A DNA stretch of 64,000 nt, from NCBI GenBank assembly GCA_023935145.1, contig CM043698.1:35114001-35178000 (forward strand), written 5' to 3'. Source of the DNA: Bretschneidera sinensis. Its lineage: Eukaryota > Streptophyta > Magnoliopsida > Brassicales > Akaniaceae. The translations under genes were made by a program, and so were the position numbers. Shown piece by piece: positions 1 through 11,689 of the stretch; position 1 is the first letter of the stretch, and every line of letters starts with the position of its first letter. Below the pieces are notes generated by a model. It searched no databases. It worked only from the letters and a program-made list of their open reading frames with translations, and had not been told where the DNA came from.

Positions 1-384
1 ACTGGTCAAAGTACCAGTCGACTGGGTACCTTCTGACCCATACACCAGTCGACTTGTATATGTACCCAGTCGACTGGGTTGTCTTCCAACCCAGTTTTTC
101 TTCTGTTTTTCATTAAAAACATCTAAAAATAATGGTTTTAGAAAAACCTTTTGTGTTTGAGCCATTGAACAAGCTACTACAATGTATGAGTGAGACTTAC
201 ATTGGTTCTAAACCTTAAGACCTATACTAGATCTTCAGTCTTCACTTGATACTTGATTTGGTTCGAGTTTTTGCACTTTGTTCCTTGGTTGAATGTGTTT
301 GATCCTTAATACAACTTAGTTTAAACATGTTAGTTAAATAACAGTTGTGTTTTGCCATCATTAAAATACGGGCGAGGGTCAACA
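1..384 (-). mobile_element. Partial Sirevirus-type LTR (right end)
   Basis: The left 100 bp carries at least three copies of a palindromic motif centred on GTCGAC (form CCAGTCGACTGG), also dense in the LTRs at 12381-14080 and 19814-21513. The segment ends GGGTCAACA, like LTR 12381-14080, i.e. TGTTGACCC on the minus strand. No polypurine tract follows, so this looks like the outer edge of a 5' LTR, or a solo LTR, of a minus-strand element lying mostly left of the window. The rest of the fragment aligns only loosely with the other LTRs, so it is a different family member. It abuts or interrupts the gypsy remnant to its right. Confidence 0.6.
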
Positions 385-589
385 TATAACTAAGATTAGA
401 ATCTTCTTGAGGTTAGCTGGTTATAATAGAAGATTCTTTCAGAATTTCTTCTATTATTGAGATATTGTTGAATAGACTGACCAGGAAAGATGTGAGATTT
501 GTATAGTGAGGGAAGTGTGAGAAAAATTTTCCAATTACTAAAAGAAAAATTGACAACAGCTTCAGTATTGATGTTTCCTTCTGGTGATG

Positions 590-1001
590 AAGGATTTGTG
601 GTATATAGTGATACGTCACATCAATGATTGGACGTGTAACATAGGAAAGCTTTGGCCCATACTTCTAGGCAATTGAAGATTCATGATAAAAATTTCTCTA
701 CTCATGACTTAGAGTTGGCTGCTATAGTGTTTACTTTAAATATTGGAGACATTATCTGTATGGAGCCACTTGTGAGATATTCATGGGTTATAAGAGTTTA
801 ACATACTTACCTACCTACAAAAAGTTGAATTTGAGACAAAGAGGGTGGATGAAGTTGATTAATAACTACGATTATACAATTCACTATCATAAAAAAAAAA
901 AGTTAAATGTGATAGTTGATGCATTGAGCGGAAAGTCTTCAAGAAGTTTAACTGCTATTGGGAGTCCTGATGGGAAATTAATGATAGATTTAGAGAGATA
1001 A
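590..1001 (+). pseudogene. Degenerate Ty3/gypsy RNase H (Tekay-like chromovirus)
   Basis: Translated pieces match the gypsy RNase H region: VVYSDTSHQ near 600, then a LELAAIVF-type segment near 710-745, and from 783 a stretch ending NVIVDALSGKS that corresponds to the usual VADALSRK end of RNase H. Several stops and frame changes separate the pieces. The reverse transcriptase that should precede it is not recognisable between 385 and 590. This is an old, dead copy on the plus strand, continuing into the integrase remnant downstream. Confidence 0.7.
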
Positions 1002-1419
1002 GAATGAAGTTGAATATCAGTGATAGAGGATCATGGTAAACGAATACGGTTGTACAGTAATCCATAGTAAAATGTTTTAGAGATACAAGGAAGAGATGAA
1101 GAGATAGAAAAGATTGAGCAGTGAGTGCTTACTAGAAAGCACTAGGAGTTCAAAATTTGAAGTGAGAGTATCTTGGTATTGGAACATAGGAGTTGTGCTC
1201 CCAATGTTGCGAAGTTGAGAAATAAGATATTGAGAAAGGTACATGATAGTGTAGATTCGATGTAACCAAGTAACAATAAGATGTACAGAGGCTTGAGACA
1301 AAAATTCTGATGGTCAGGATTGAAGAGAGATGTAGCTGAGATTGTGAGATTGTATGGAGTACTATTAAGCATAATGTCAAATAAAGATGCTAGATTTATA
1401 TCTTAGTTTTGGAGAGGCT

Positions 1420-2010
1420 TTCAGGAAGCCACGTGTACACATGCTCAGACAGAAAGGATTCTTAGAGAACTAGAAGATATGTTAAGGATAAATGTGATGA
1501 ATTTCTCAATAAGTTGGGATACTTACATGCCATCGATTGAAGTTTCTTATAATAATCAGTATCAAATTAGTATTGGATGGCACCGGTTGAGACATTGTAT
1601 AGTAAGAGGCGTAGAACTCCTATATGTTGGGAAGAAGTTGGAGAGAGAAAGATGTTTGGTTCATAAATTATTAAGTTAACAACTAAGAGGGTCAAATTAG
1701 TTAGAGAGAACCGTGAAGCAACACAGAGTAGACCGAATAGCTATGCTGATAATAAAGGAAGATCTTTTGAGTTTCAAGTAGGTGATTGAGCGTAACTAAA
1801 AATATCTCCATGAAAAGATGTGTTGAGGATCAAAAAGAAAGGAAAGTCTAGTCTGAGGTAAGTGAGACCCTATGAAGTTGTTGAGAAAAATTGGGTTAGT
1901 TGTGAATAGCTTGGATTTGCCTCTAGAGTTGAAGCAGTGGCATAAATTATTTCATGATTCACTTTTTAAAAAGTGTTTACGTGATGAATAGTATAATATT
2001 TCGAGTTAAA
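1420..2010 (+). pseudogene. Degenerate gypsy integrase C-terminal part
   Basis: Pieces in more than one frame match the end of a gypsy integrase: TQAERILRELEDML near 1440, WDTYMPSIEVSYNNQYQ near 1515-1565, LYVGKKLERERC near 1620-1655, then DLPLELKQWHKLFHDSLF near 1915-1965, which matches the conserved HxVFHVS segment after the integrase core. The central integrase between 1001 and 1420 is barely recognisable. It is the same dead element as the RNase H remnant and is followed by a polypurine-tract-like stretch and an LTR start at 2246. Confidence 0.65.
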
Positions 2011-3605
2011 CTATAGAAATTCAGAAAGATTGGGCTTACATACAAGTACCAGTGAAAAATTTTAGACAAAAAAAGAACATCTTGTATAATAAAGAAATTT
2101 CATTAGTTAAGTTCTGTGGCGGAATAAGGATGCTGAAGAGATTACATGAAAGCATGAGACAATTATGAAAAAGTATTATTCACTTTTGTTTTTGGAATTA
2201 GATAAGGAAATTTCGTGGAAGAAATTTTTGTAAGGTGACTAGATTTGTAATACCTGTATTTGTAAAGTAAGGGCAAATAAGTAATTTAATAAATATGACT
2301 TGAAATTTAAATAATATATTTACGTGAAGGATTTAATATTGAATAAAATAATTCTTTTGAAAAAAAAATTTGGGACGTGGATGTCATTAATAGAAAAGAA
2401 AAAAAAATAGGATGTGGATGTCATTAAAAGAAAACAATAAAAAAAAATTGGACGTGAAACGTCCAGATCCCAAAAGAAGGAAAAGAAGGGAAAAAAAGTT
2501 TTTGTTTTTAAAAAAAGAAGATATTTTCGTGCAACACCTGGAAGTTCATGTGTTGCAAAATTTGGAGACTTTGGCTGCATATTAAGCAGTTGGCCAAAAC
2601 GTGGAGAATGGTGGTGAAGCTGCAGAGATTTTTTTTGGTTAGCCAAATTGTGAGGTTTTCAAAGTTTGCACATATATATATTATACTAATGCGTAAACAT
2701 AAGTTACTTATTGAATTTGTTTATTTTTTTTTAATTTATTTGTTTCTTTAAACTTTTGGGATTCAAAGAAATGCTGAAAGAGTAAAATTTTGAAGAGATT
2801 TTCTGCGGAATTTCATAGAGAATCACGAAAAGCTATCAGAAAAACATAAGGTAATATTGTAATGCTTATTTTTGAATTTCTGACATATATGAAGTTTCCT
2901 CGAACTCAAAGTGAGAATTTTCAAAGTGTGTGGTTTATAACAAATTGAAGAATAAATTATAAATTTAATATATATAAAATGTTAGGTGTTGACGATCTAC
3001 AACTGCAAGAAATTTTTGAGAGGAACGAAAAAAGAAAGGAGGTGATCCACGGGTAGCTGTAAGTGCTACGTGGTGAGTTAAATTTACTTTAAGTAATCCA
3101 AATAAAAATGAAAAATCTAGGGATGATATTAAAATAAATTATTAGCTTATGTTTAGGTGATAGATAAAGATTTGGTTGATAGATACGATATGAATATTAA
3201 ACAAGTAAAATTATTATGTGAAAAGAGATATTTTTGGAATAATAAATTGATTTAATAATAAAAGTGATAAGTGAAATTCTTGATGAGCTATGGTTTATGT
3301 TTTGATACGAATTTTGAGGAGATAAATTTTAGTAGATCTTAACAAACTTTGATGAATGATTTGATGAGATTTGGGATGAAATTTAGTAGATCTTGATAAG
3401 CTTTAATGGATGATTTAATGTGATTTGGGATAAGAGGATTTTAGTGGAATTTTTATATAATTTGAGAAAAATCAGGATAGTCAATTTAAATATTTGAGTT
3501 TATGTGATTTTTATATTACTGTTCATATGTATATTTCATATTATTGTTCATGTGCATATGCATTTAATAAAATAACCGAAAGAACCGGGAGGGGTCGGTC
3601 TAATG

Positions 3606-3715
3606 GAACAACCGTGACAGCCAGTATATGATGAAAATAAAAGGGACACCGTGACAGTCGGTATATGCTGAAAATAAAAGGCACACCGTGACAGCCGGGA
3701 TAAGCTGTAAAGAAC
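3606..3715. repeat. Short tandem repeat, about 45-bp unit, ~2.5 copies
   Basis: The phrase ACCGTGACAG recurs at about 3611, 3650 and 3685, with a shared tail ATATG(C/A)TGAAAATAAAAG after the first two. It lies inside the putative Tekay LTR. Confidence 0.65.
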
Positions 3716-3803
3716 CGAGAAGGGGCCAGTCTAAGATAATAATAACTTGTCGACAGGTGGGAAGACGTTCCCATCATAATCATTCATGCATTGCATATGT
3801 TTT

Positions 3804-4080
3804 AATTATTGTTTGCATTATTGAAATGCTGATTTGTGGTGTATTAATTGTGAATTTAATTATAGATTGTTGAATCTCACAGAAAGAGACAGTTATGGTG
3901 ATAAGATTATTGAAATACTGAGATGTGGTGTATTATTGTGAATAAAATAAATGATGGTTGAGTCTCACTGAAATAGACTGTTATGATGATAAGATTATTG
4001 AAATACTAAGGTGTGGTGTATTATTGTGAATATAATCATAGATGGATGAGTCTCACAGAGAGATAGTTATGGTTATAAGA
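3804..4080. repeat. Tandem repeat, about 90-bp unit, three copies
   Basis: Three imperfect copies of a unit containing ATTGAAAT(A/G)CT, TGTGGTGTATTA and a TCTCAC(A/T)GA motif begin near 3820, 3908 and 3999. They lie in the same LTR-like block. A further 70-bp duplication (TTAGTAGATCTT...GATTTGGGAT) sits at 3330-3440. Confidence 0.6.
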
Positions 4081-4696
4081 ACAATCTAGATGGTAGACTT
4101 TATGATGTGAATCTCAATACGAGGTAATTATGAGATAATTGATGATCTTGAGGTGAACCAATAAATAAGAGGAAAATATTGATAGAGAATGGATATTATG
4201 ACATGTGTATTGATAGTAGAGTGCTAGCATCAGGTGTATGAGATACAAATTGTTTTAAATATTAAAAAACTATTAATGCAAATGAGTACTTTTAGTAAAT
4301 TTAATTCACTGAGCTTATGAATTTACTCCTCATTGTATAATGATTTCAGGTGGCAGACAGGACGATTAGTCTGGTAAGTTGAAAGTAGATGAAATCATTT
4401 TCTGTAAGCCACGTACGTGTCAACATCCTCAGACTAATGGGAAAAGAAAATAAAAATTTTATTACGAATACTCATGCATTTTAAGTGGTGTATATATGTT
4501 TACGTTAAAGATCAGTGTGATGTAACTCCCCTGTTGAGGGTTGAGGATTTATGTAAAAATTTTCATTTGATATAATTTATTTTCATTGTTGCATATATGT
4601 GTCGTGCTGAGATTTTCAAAATGTGATGACACCATCTCGAGGATGGCCAACCTGGGATGAATCGTTACATAAGTTCACCAAGACTTTTGAGAAGAG

Positions 4697-5842
4697 ATGG
4701 CAACCGCTTCTGATGATAGCAACCTAGCTCATGATGGTCATGAGACCCGAGGAAGGGCGACCAAGAAGGCTAGTTCAAAGGATATGATGTCAAGCATGGA
4801 TGCTCGCTTGGCTAAGATGGAGTTAGTCGTGTGGGAAATGCGGGAGAGGTTCGAGGATACCGATGGTAGCATCAATGAGCTAAACTCAATGATAGAGGAT
4901 CTCCAAGGAGTGATGCAAGGTGCCCTCAACGAGGCTGTAGATGGGCTCACGCAAAAGAACGACACCCTTGAGGCCATGGTGGTATCTATGCGGGAAGAGA
5001 TGGAAGAGCTCAAGCGGGAGCTCTCAGCTTGCAAAGCAACCTACGGAGGTGGCATGCTTGCTATGACACCCAATCATAGGGTGGATGTGCCTAAGCCAAA
5101 GGAGTTCAAGGTTATCCGAGCTGCAAAGGATGTGGACAACTTTCTTTGGGGGACAGAGCAATATTTTCGAGTGATGAACATCATGGAGGATGTAACCAAG
5201 GTAAACATAGCCTCTATGTATCTTGTTGATATTGCTTTATTATGGTGGTGACGTTGGTGTGCGGGTGCTGTCATTGTTACATGGGAAGAATTCCAGAGGG
5301 AATTTCGCCACTAATTCTATCCGGAGTATGTGAAAGATGAGGCATGAGCCACACTGCGAAGGCTCACCCAATGTGGGGAAGTACGGGAGTATGTGCGAGA
5401 GTTTTCGAAACTCATGCTCCAAATTTCTGATCTTGGAGAGAGGAAGGCTCTCTTCTCCTTCATGGATGGCCTCAAACTATGGGCCAAGCAAGAGTTACAA
5501 AGAAGTGGTGTCCAAGACCTTACCCGAGCTATGTCTGTGGTGGAATCTTTGGTGAAGTTCAAGAAATAAGAGAAATTGAACTCCTCCAAGAACAAGAGCA
5601 AAGGTGGGGGAGATAGAGACAAGCATCCGAAGGGTGGTCCAGCGAAACCACCCATTCACAAGTGGAAGTCCGCCAAGGAAGGGGATAAAAAGAAGGAGCC
5701 ATTAGCATGCTTCTTGTGTGAAAGTCCTTATTGGGTGCGGGATTGCCCGAAAAGAACCAAGCTTTTTGCCATTGCCAGGGAAGAGGGGGAAACAGAGATA
5801 GATACCCTCAAGCTTGGCTCTATCATGCTCAACTCGTTCAAA
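4697..5842 (+). pseudogene. Chromovirus gag, with stop codons and broken zinc knuckle
   Basis: The first 184 codons from ATG 4697 contain an N-terminal coiled-coil region (MDARLAKMELVVWEMRE, then heptad-like MEELKRELSACK) followed by the capsid-type segment DVDNFLWGTEQYFR...YLVDIALLWW. In-frame TGA follows WW at 5249, with more stops near 5313, 5345 and 5567. Where a retroviral CCHC knuckle is expected (about 5710-5750) the sequence reads CFLCESPYWVRDC: the His is Tyr. Most lesions fit C-to-T change (CGA to TGA, CAR to TAR, CAY to TAY). The protein would not form a working capsid. Confidence 0.8.
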
Positions 5843-6306
5843 GCCAAAAAGTTTGGCAAGCAGAAGGGACTCATGTTCACAGACATCATGGTGGCTGGCA
5901 CCAAAGTTAGTGCTCTTATAGACACTAGGGCTTCTGATCTCTTTGTGTCCGAGGAAATGTCCAAAAGATTACACCTCAAGGTGGAAAAAGGCAACGGGTG
6001 GATCAAGACAGTCAATTCTAAAGAAATCTCGATAATAGGTGTAGCACAAGAGGTGGAGTTACAACTAGGAGACTGGAAAGGCAAAGAAACTCTTGAGATA
6101 ATCCCACTTGATGATTACAACTTTGTAATTGGGTTAGATTTCCTTGATCGAATTAATGTCTTGCTAGTGCCATTTGCCAACTGTGTGTGCATCCTTGATC
6201 CTCGGTGCCAATTCCTTGTACTGGTAAGACGAGACTTTGGCCAAGCTAACCGGGTTCTATCGACAATCCAACTAGCTAAGGGCATGAGAAGGACAAAGTC
6301 ACATAC
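5843..6306 (+). pseudogene. Chromovirus aspartic protease region
   Basis: The frame reads ALIDTRASDLFVS near 5910-5945. The family has DTGAS at the catalytic site, so Gly is replaced by Arg (G-to-A). The later ILG-type hydrophobic motif appears as FVIGLDFLDRI near 6120-6155. The frame continues from gag without a frameshift and runs to a stop at 6317-6319, just beyond the next frame's start. Protease function is unlikely. Confidence 0.75.
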
Positions 6307-7739
6307 TTGGCCACCTTGAAACTTGAAGAAGCCATAAAGTCCAAGGAAGAAACTCCTCTTGAGGTACTTGAGCTCCTAGAGTCCTTTGTTGATGTGATGC
6401 CCTTGGAGTTACCTAAGAAACTCCCACTTAAGAGAGAGGTGGATCACAAGATCGAGTTGGTATCTACTACCCAACCACCAGCCAAGGCTCCATACCGAAT
6501 GTCACCTCCTGAGCTTGAAGAATTGAGGAGACAACTTAAGGAGTTGGTTGATGCAGGATTTGTACGACCTTCCAAGGCACCTTACGGTGCATCGGTTTTG
6601 TTCCAACAGAAACACAATAGTTCGATGAGGATGTGCATCGATTATAAGGGCCTTAACAAGCTCACGGTGAAGAACAAGTACCCTATCCTACTCATTGCGG
6701 ACTTGTTTGATCAACTTGGGGATGTCAGATGGTTCACTAAGCTAGATTTGAGATCGGGGTACTACCAAGTCCAGATAGCCGAAGGGGATGAGCCAAAGAT
6801 AGCGAGTGTCACTCGCTATGGTTCTTACGAGTTTATTGTGATACCTTTCGGACTCACCAATGCTCCAGCAACTTTCTGCACTCTAATGAATAAGGTACTC
6901 CAACCCTTTTTAGACCGCTTTGTGGTTGTTTATCTTGACTATATTGTTATCTATAGTCGATCTTTAGAGGAGTATGTGAGGCACTTGAGACATGTATTCT
7001 AAGTTCTAAAAGAGAACAAGCTCTATGTGAAGAAAGAGAAGTGCTCATTCGCCCAACATGAGGTACCATTCTTTAGCCACATAGTAGGTGGAGGAAAGAT
7101 TCGGATAGATGGAGGCAAGATTCAGGCTATCGTTGATTGGAGGCCACCAACTAAGGTTATTGAGTTGAGATTATTCCTTGGGTTGGTGAACTATTATCGG
7201 CGTTTCGTCAAAGGCTATTCAACCATCACCACACCCTTGACCGATATGCTCAAGAAGGGGAAAGTGTGGGAATGGAGTTCAGTATGTCAGGGGGCCTTTG
7301 AGCAGCTGAAACGTGCAATCACAGAAGAGCCAATCCTAGCCCTACTGAATTACACCAAGCCTTATGAGGTCTACACTGATGCATTCGACTTCGCTATTGG
7401 AGGGGTTCTGATGCAAGATGGTCATCCGATTGCTTTTGAGAACCGAAAGCTCAATAAGACCGAGTGGTGGTACACAGTTCAAGAGAAAGAGATGACGACC
7501 GTGGTTCATTGCTTGCGCACATAGAGGCACTATCTTTTAGGATCTAAATTTGTGATGAAGATCGATAATGTGGCCACAAGCTACTTTCAGACTCAGAAGA
7601 AGCTCTCTCCCAAGCAAGCCCGATGGCAAGATTTCATTGTCGAGTTTGATTTTATGTTGGAGTACAAGCCAGGGAAGACCAACACAGTAGCGGATGCACT
7701 AAGCCGAGAGGTAGAGTTTGCTACCATTAGTCAGCCATG
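6307..7739 (+). pseudogene. Chromovirus reverse transcriptase and RNase H
   Basis: RT motifs in order: PYRMSPPELEELRRQL, RMCIDYKGLNKLTVKN, FTKLDLRSGYYQV, VIPFGLTNAPATF, then YLDYIVIYS. The last should be YLDD, so a catalytic Asp is Tyr. RNase H follows from about 7370 (EVYTDAFDFAIGGVLMQ) and ends at NTVADALSREVEF near 7680-7720. Stops at 7000-7002, 7522-7524 and 7738-7740 interrupt it; the first two read as CAA to TAA and TGG to TAG against the family. Dead enzyme. Confidence 0.85.
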
Positions 7740-9178
7740 AGGTTTCTTAGTGGATCGCATTAAGAAAAGATTGTCCCATTACCCGACCGCCAAGTCTTTG
7801 ATGGAGTATACCACAAAAGAGAAGACCAGGAGGTTCTGGCTCGAGGGCGACTTGCTCTATACCAAAATCAGTTATATGTGCCGCTTCACGGGAAATTACA
7901 GAAGGAGGTGATGCAAGATTGCCACGATTCTAAGTGGGTTGGTCACCCAGGTGTGCACCGCACCCTAGCATTTGTGGAGGAACGCTACTATTGGCCAAAC
8001 TTGAGAGACGACATTGAAGCCTATGTGAAGACTTGTCTTGTGTGTCAACAAGACAAAGTAGAGCAAAAGTCACTTGGGGGTCTCTTGGAGCCGTTGCCAA
8101 TTCTGGAATGTCCATGGGAGAGTATCTCCATGGATTTCATTATGGGACTACCCAAGAGTGATGGCTTTGGGAGCATCATGGTTGTGGTGGACCGATTTTC
8201 AAAGTATGGGACTTTCATTTCGGCTACCAAAGAGTGTCCAGCAGAGGAGGTAGCCCGGTTGTTTCTCAAGCATGTGGTGAAGTATTGTGGTGTACCACAG
8301 TTTATTGCTAGTGATCAGGATGGACGGTTCACGGGACGGTTCTGGACAGAATTGTTCAAGTTGCTCGGGTCAGATCTAAACTTCTCCATTAGTGTCCACC
8401 CCTAAATCGATGGACAAACCGAGAGGGTGAATGTTTTGTTGGAGACATACCTCCAACACTATATGAGTACCTCGCAACGAGACTGGCCAAAGTTATTTGA
8501 TGTGGCTCAGTTTTCTTATAATTTGCAAAAGAGTGAGGCCACCAACCAAAATGCCTTCAAGATTGTGATGGGACAGCAGCCTCACACACCGAGTATTATT
8601 GTTATGGGATACACGGGGTTAACTCCAGCAGCCTATAAGTTTGCCAAGGCGTGGCAAGAGCAAACTGACTTGGCTCGAGTTGGCTTACACAAGGCAACCA
8701 AGTGTTCCAAGAAGTGGGCTGACCATAAGAGACGGGATGTGCAATACCAAGTGGGGGATTTTGTGCTTGTGAAGCTACATTTGGTACTTCGTACCAAGGG
8801 GATCCATAAGGCATTGGTGCCCAGATACGAAGGGCTTTTCAGAGTTCTTAAGAGGGTAGGTAATGTGACCTACAAACTTGAGCTACCATCCAAGCTCAAG
8901 GTGCACCCGGTCTTCCATGTGAGTATACTAGCCAACCGAGTTGAGTCACAGCGAGCCCCTATAGGAGTTAGGGTCTCCTATGACCGAGACATTGAGAGCA
9001 TACTAGCCAACCGAGTTTTGAGATGGAAGAACTACAAGCCGAGGCATGAGAACTTGATACAAGGGAAATGACAACCTGATAGTGAGACTAGTTGGGAACC
9101 AACCGAGGCCTTGTGGAAATTTCAGATAAAGATCGACCAGTTTCATGCCGATAGTGCGATGAGGGCGTCACTAGATTG
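7740..9178 (+). pseudogene. Chromovirus integrase with C-terminal chromodomain
   Basis: The zinc-binding part reads HDSKWVGHPGVHRTL...CLVCQQDK (7920-8060). The core has MDFIMGLPKSDGFGSIMVVVDRFSKY (8130-8205) and SDQDGRFTGRFW (8310-8345); the third catalytic region follows a stop at 8403-8405 as DGQTERVN. The C-terminal half carries HPVFHVSIL (8900-8930). A chromodomain-like tail spans about 8983-9178 (IESILANRVLRWKNY ... SWEPTEALWKFQIKIDQFH), broken by TGA at 9069-9071. Chromodomains in this group guide integration to heterochromatin. Nonfunctional as it stands. Confidence 0.85.
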
Positions 9179-9179
9179 A

Positions 9180-9190
9180 GTGGGGGAGAA
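9180..9190 (+). other. Polypurine tract of the chromovirus
   Basis: GTGGGGGAGAA lies immediately before the LTR start TGTCAGG at 9191 and follows the integrase stop. Position and composition fit the plus-strand primer. Confidence 0.8.
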
Positions 9191-9642
9191 TGTCAGGACC
9201 CGCGTGAGACCCACTTGTTCGAGGGTTTCCTAGTACACTTTGTGATTATAATGTACAGCATTGTACTGCACATGCACTACATGGTAGTACCTTGTACTTC
9301 CGTATTTCACTTGTACTATCATACTACACTTGTAGTACACTTGTACTACACTTATAGTACCGTAGGATTGTGACACTTGGCAAGATGTTAACCATAGATG
9401 TAAGAGATCTCTTCTTATATAAATGGACCTCCCCCTCACTTGTAATTCATTCATTCAAGTAATAGCAAGCTCTTTAGCTTTGTCTCATATTCTCTCTTGT
9501 GTTGGCTTATTTCTTTGAGTGAGTCTAGCTTCGAGGGGAGTTCTCTTGAGTAGCTAAGAGCAAGGCTGACTTAGGCATTCCAATGAGGTGTTTCCAAGCC
9601 TAAGGCCGCACGGTTAACGACTTAAGCTTGCAGCCCGTGACA
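9191..9642 (+). repeat. 3' LTR of the chromovirus (452 bp)
   Basis: It begins TGTCAGGACC and ends CCGTGACA. A TATA-like stretch (CTTATATAAATGG) lies at about 9414-9426. Its U3 part (9252-9362) is packed with alternating TGTACT/AGTACA words that can pair into short stems. The left LTR is not in the window, so it cannot be dated by LTR divergence. Confidence 0.8.
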
Positions 9643-10350
9643 CATGCACAAGCATTATCATTGTTATAATTGTTTTTGTTTTAATTAGATAATTTTTTTA
9701 ACTATCTGGGTGGAATTATAATAAATACCAAGTTAGTCTTTTACTATTTTATTATTTTTTCAAAGAAAATGATAAAAATATTGTTGATGGAAGTAAAAAC
9801 CTTTATGTATTTAGTGCTTCCATTTATGAAATAGTTTGAGGTAAAAGATGTGGGAAATGTTCTTTTTATCTCTATTTCTTAACATTGTTTTCAATAATTT
9901 GTATATTTTTACTATAATTTGAAAAACAACACTTTTCTTTTCAACATAACATTGACAAATAGAAAGCATTTTCCACAATTAAGCACACCCTTATATTTTC
10001 TCTGCATAGAAATTAAGCCAAACACCAGTAACAAATAATTTATGAAAAGAATGAAAATTTGATTTATATTAGAAAAACCGTTTTCACTGTTGTTTGATTA
10101 AACACTAAATAGTTTTTCTATCTCGATGTTATAAAAATTATTTCAAAAATCATTTTTTAAATCATAAATCAAAATTATTGTTAGACCAAACTATACCTTA
10201 ACGTGTATGACTACGTGTGAGAAAAACACCGATTAAACCGATCAAATCAAACCAATCCGATATTTTGGTTTGTTTTCTTTTTTCTCATAGAGTCCGATTC
10301 GGTTCCAAAATTTAAAAAAACAAAAGATTTTTCGTTCGGCTCGAATTAAT

Positions 10351-10437
10351 GTCAACAACACAACCGTGGGTCTAGTTTGCTGCTGGACGCACATTTGATG
10401 CTAATGGGCAGAGCCTCTGTGAGACCAGTGATTGCAA
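10351..10437 (+). pseudogene. Thaumatin-like gene fragment (middle part)
   Basis: It reads VNNTTVGLVC-like then FDANGQSLCETSDC, the segment around the first two conserved disulfides of thaumatin-like proteins. It is joined directly to repeat R at GATTGCAA. It lacks start, signal peptide and the C-terminal half. It differs from the fragments at 12215, 53327 and 61890 in that the orphan-exon sequence does not precede it. Confidence 0.7.
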
Positions 10438-10438
10438 A

Positions 10439-10920
10439 TACTGATTCTATTTCACTAGAAAATCAAGTTAGATAAAACTTTCGGAATCCTTATTTTCATC
10501 ATCTTTTGACCATAATAGTGGCCCACAAATAGAATGATCATTGACAGTTATTCGGATGAACATTATAATATAAATTACAATAAATAATTATCTATGGTTC
10601 TATAAAATTAAAGAAGTTTACTTAGTCACTTTGAGTTCAAGTGTTCCATAAAGTTACTTCATTGTGATTTTATTTTATTTTATGAAAAATTTATTTGAAA
10701 AACACGGAAGAAACATATTGTAAGGTTATGACAATCTTAACAAATAAACATTGAAACTAAATTAAGATATCGGAGGAAACTAAAATCTGAGAGTGAGCGA
10801 CACTTAGGATGTGTTTGTTATCTTTGTAATCAATACCCATTGAGGCACATATTTTTTCAATGGTTCATCATTGATTTGAGTAATGCAAATTCTGTTGTGA
10901 AAATGTTTAGAAGTTAATTC
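10439..10920. repeat. Repeat R, copy a (3' flank of thaumatin-like genes)
   Basis: Repeat R is a roughly 450-bp AT-rich non-coding sequence with landmarks CACTAGAAAATCAA, ATAGAATGA(C/T)CAT, GAACATYATAATATAAATT, AAATTAAAGAAGTTTACTTAG and AAACATTGAAACTAAA. This is a nearly full copy. Its relation to gene 3' flanks comes from the copies after 48082 and 49382, where it follows the ends of thaumatin pseudogenes. Confidence 0.75.
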
Positions 10921-11689
10921 TTATTCAACAAGAGTACTATTGGAAGGATGAATATGAAAATGATAACACATGGAAATGTGAGGTACCTTCGATGACCATC
11001 TAAGTAAATAAACTTTTTTTTTTAATTTATACAAATTAATGATAGATTTTATACAAAGAAATGTTTTTTTAATCATGTTTTCCCTTTGCTCTTCGGTCTT
11101 CATCCCTTAATTGTTCTTCACTTTAGATATTTAGAATGAAAAGGAAAATATTTTTAGTTTAGCGATGACAATTGGGATCAAACCCAAAATAAACACTTCT
11201 GAGGTTTGAAATATTTAGTGTGATAAAAAGATTTGTTTTTCTCTTTTTAAATTTTAGTTTAACAATGGTAATCGAGATCAAACCCAGTATAAGCTTCAGG
11301 AATGAGATTTGATGATTTACATACATCATGATACACGAAAATTATAGATCCAAACTGAAGAATAATTTAAAATTTATAATTCTTTGATCAATAGAATAAT
11401 ATTTTTTTGGCTATTTGTTCCTTTGTCCATATCTAGCTTTAAGGAATTATAATTGTGTATTTTATCATTTTAAATGCTAACTCAATTATAAAAACTACAA
11501 TTAACAATTTTTCATTAGGAGCCTTGTTTATTTCTAGTAATAATAAGTTAATTTGAATGGAAAATGAAGTTACAACAAGCTTGAGAAAAGCATGGATACA
11601 AATTTATTGGCCTCAGAAAAGCACTTATTCTATGTAAATATTTGAATTCCCACCAAGGACGGAAGAGTTTCTTCCCATGGGCAAAACGT

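Larger units (their letters stand above)
2246..4669 (+). mobile_element. Probable 3' LTR of the decayed Tekay-like element
   Basis: It starts TGTAATACCTGTATTTG, close to the TGTAACACCC start usual for Tekay/Del LTRs, just after a degenerate purine tract (2222-2243) downstream of integrase, so the left end is fairly well placed. The right end is a guess: CGTTACA at 4663-4669, just before the next element's gag. A second TGTAAC-type start (TGTAACTCCCC near 4510) could mean that another LTR piece is included. No credible coding sequence is present. Internal tandem repeats are listed separately. Confidence 0.5.
4697..9642 (+). mobile_element. Ty3/gypsy chromovirus lacking its 5' LTR
   Basis: Gag, protease, RT, RNase H, integrase and a C-terminal chromodomain follow in the standard order on the plus strand, ending at a polypurine tract and one LTR (9191-9642). 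No copy of the LTR start TGTCAGGACCC or primer-binding site occurs upstream, so the left LTR is lost; the internal sequence begins abruptly next to the older LTR. The base right of the 3' LTR (CATGCACAAGC) continues sequence that is uninterrupted at about 50910 in the duplicate copy, confirming 9642 as the right boundary. Confidence 0.85.

Noticed and set aside
3606..4080. Short tandem repeats as a CRISPR array or centromeric satellite
   Set aside because: Only about three imperfect copies each, inside an LTR, in a plant nuclear context.
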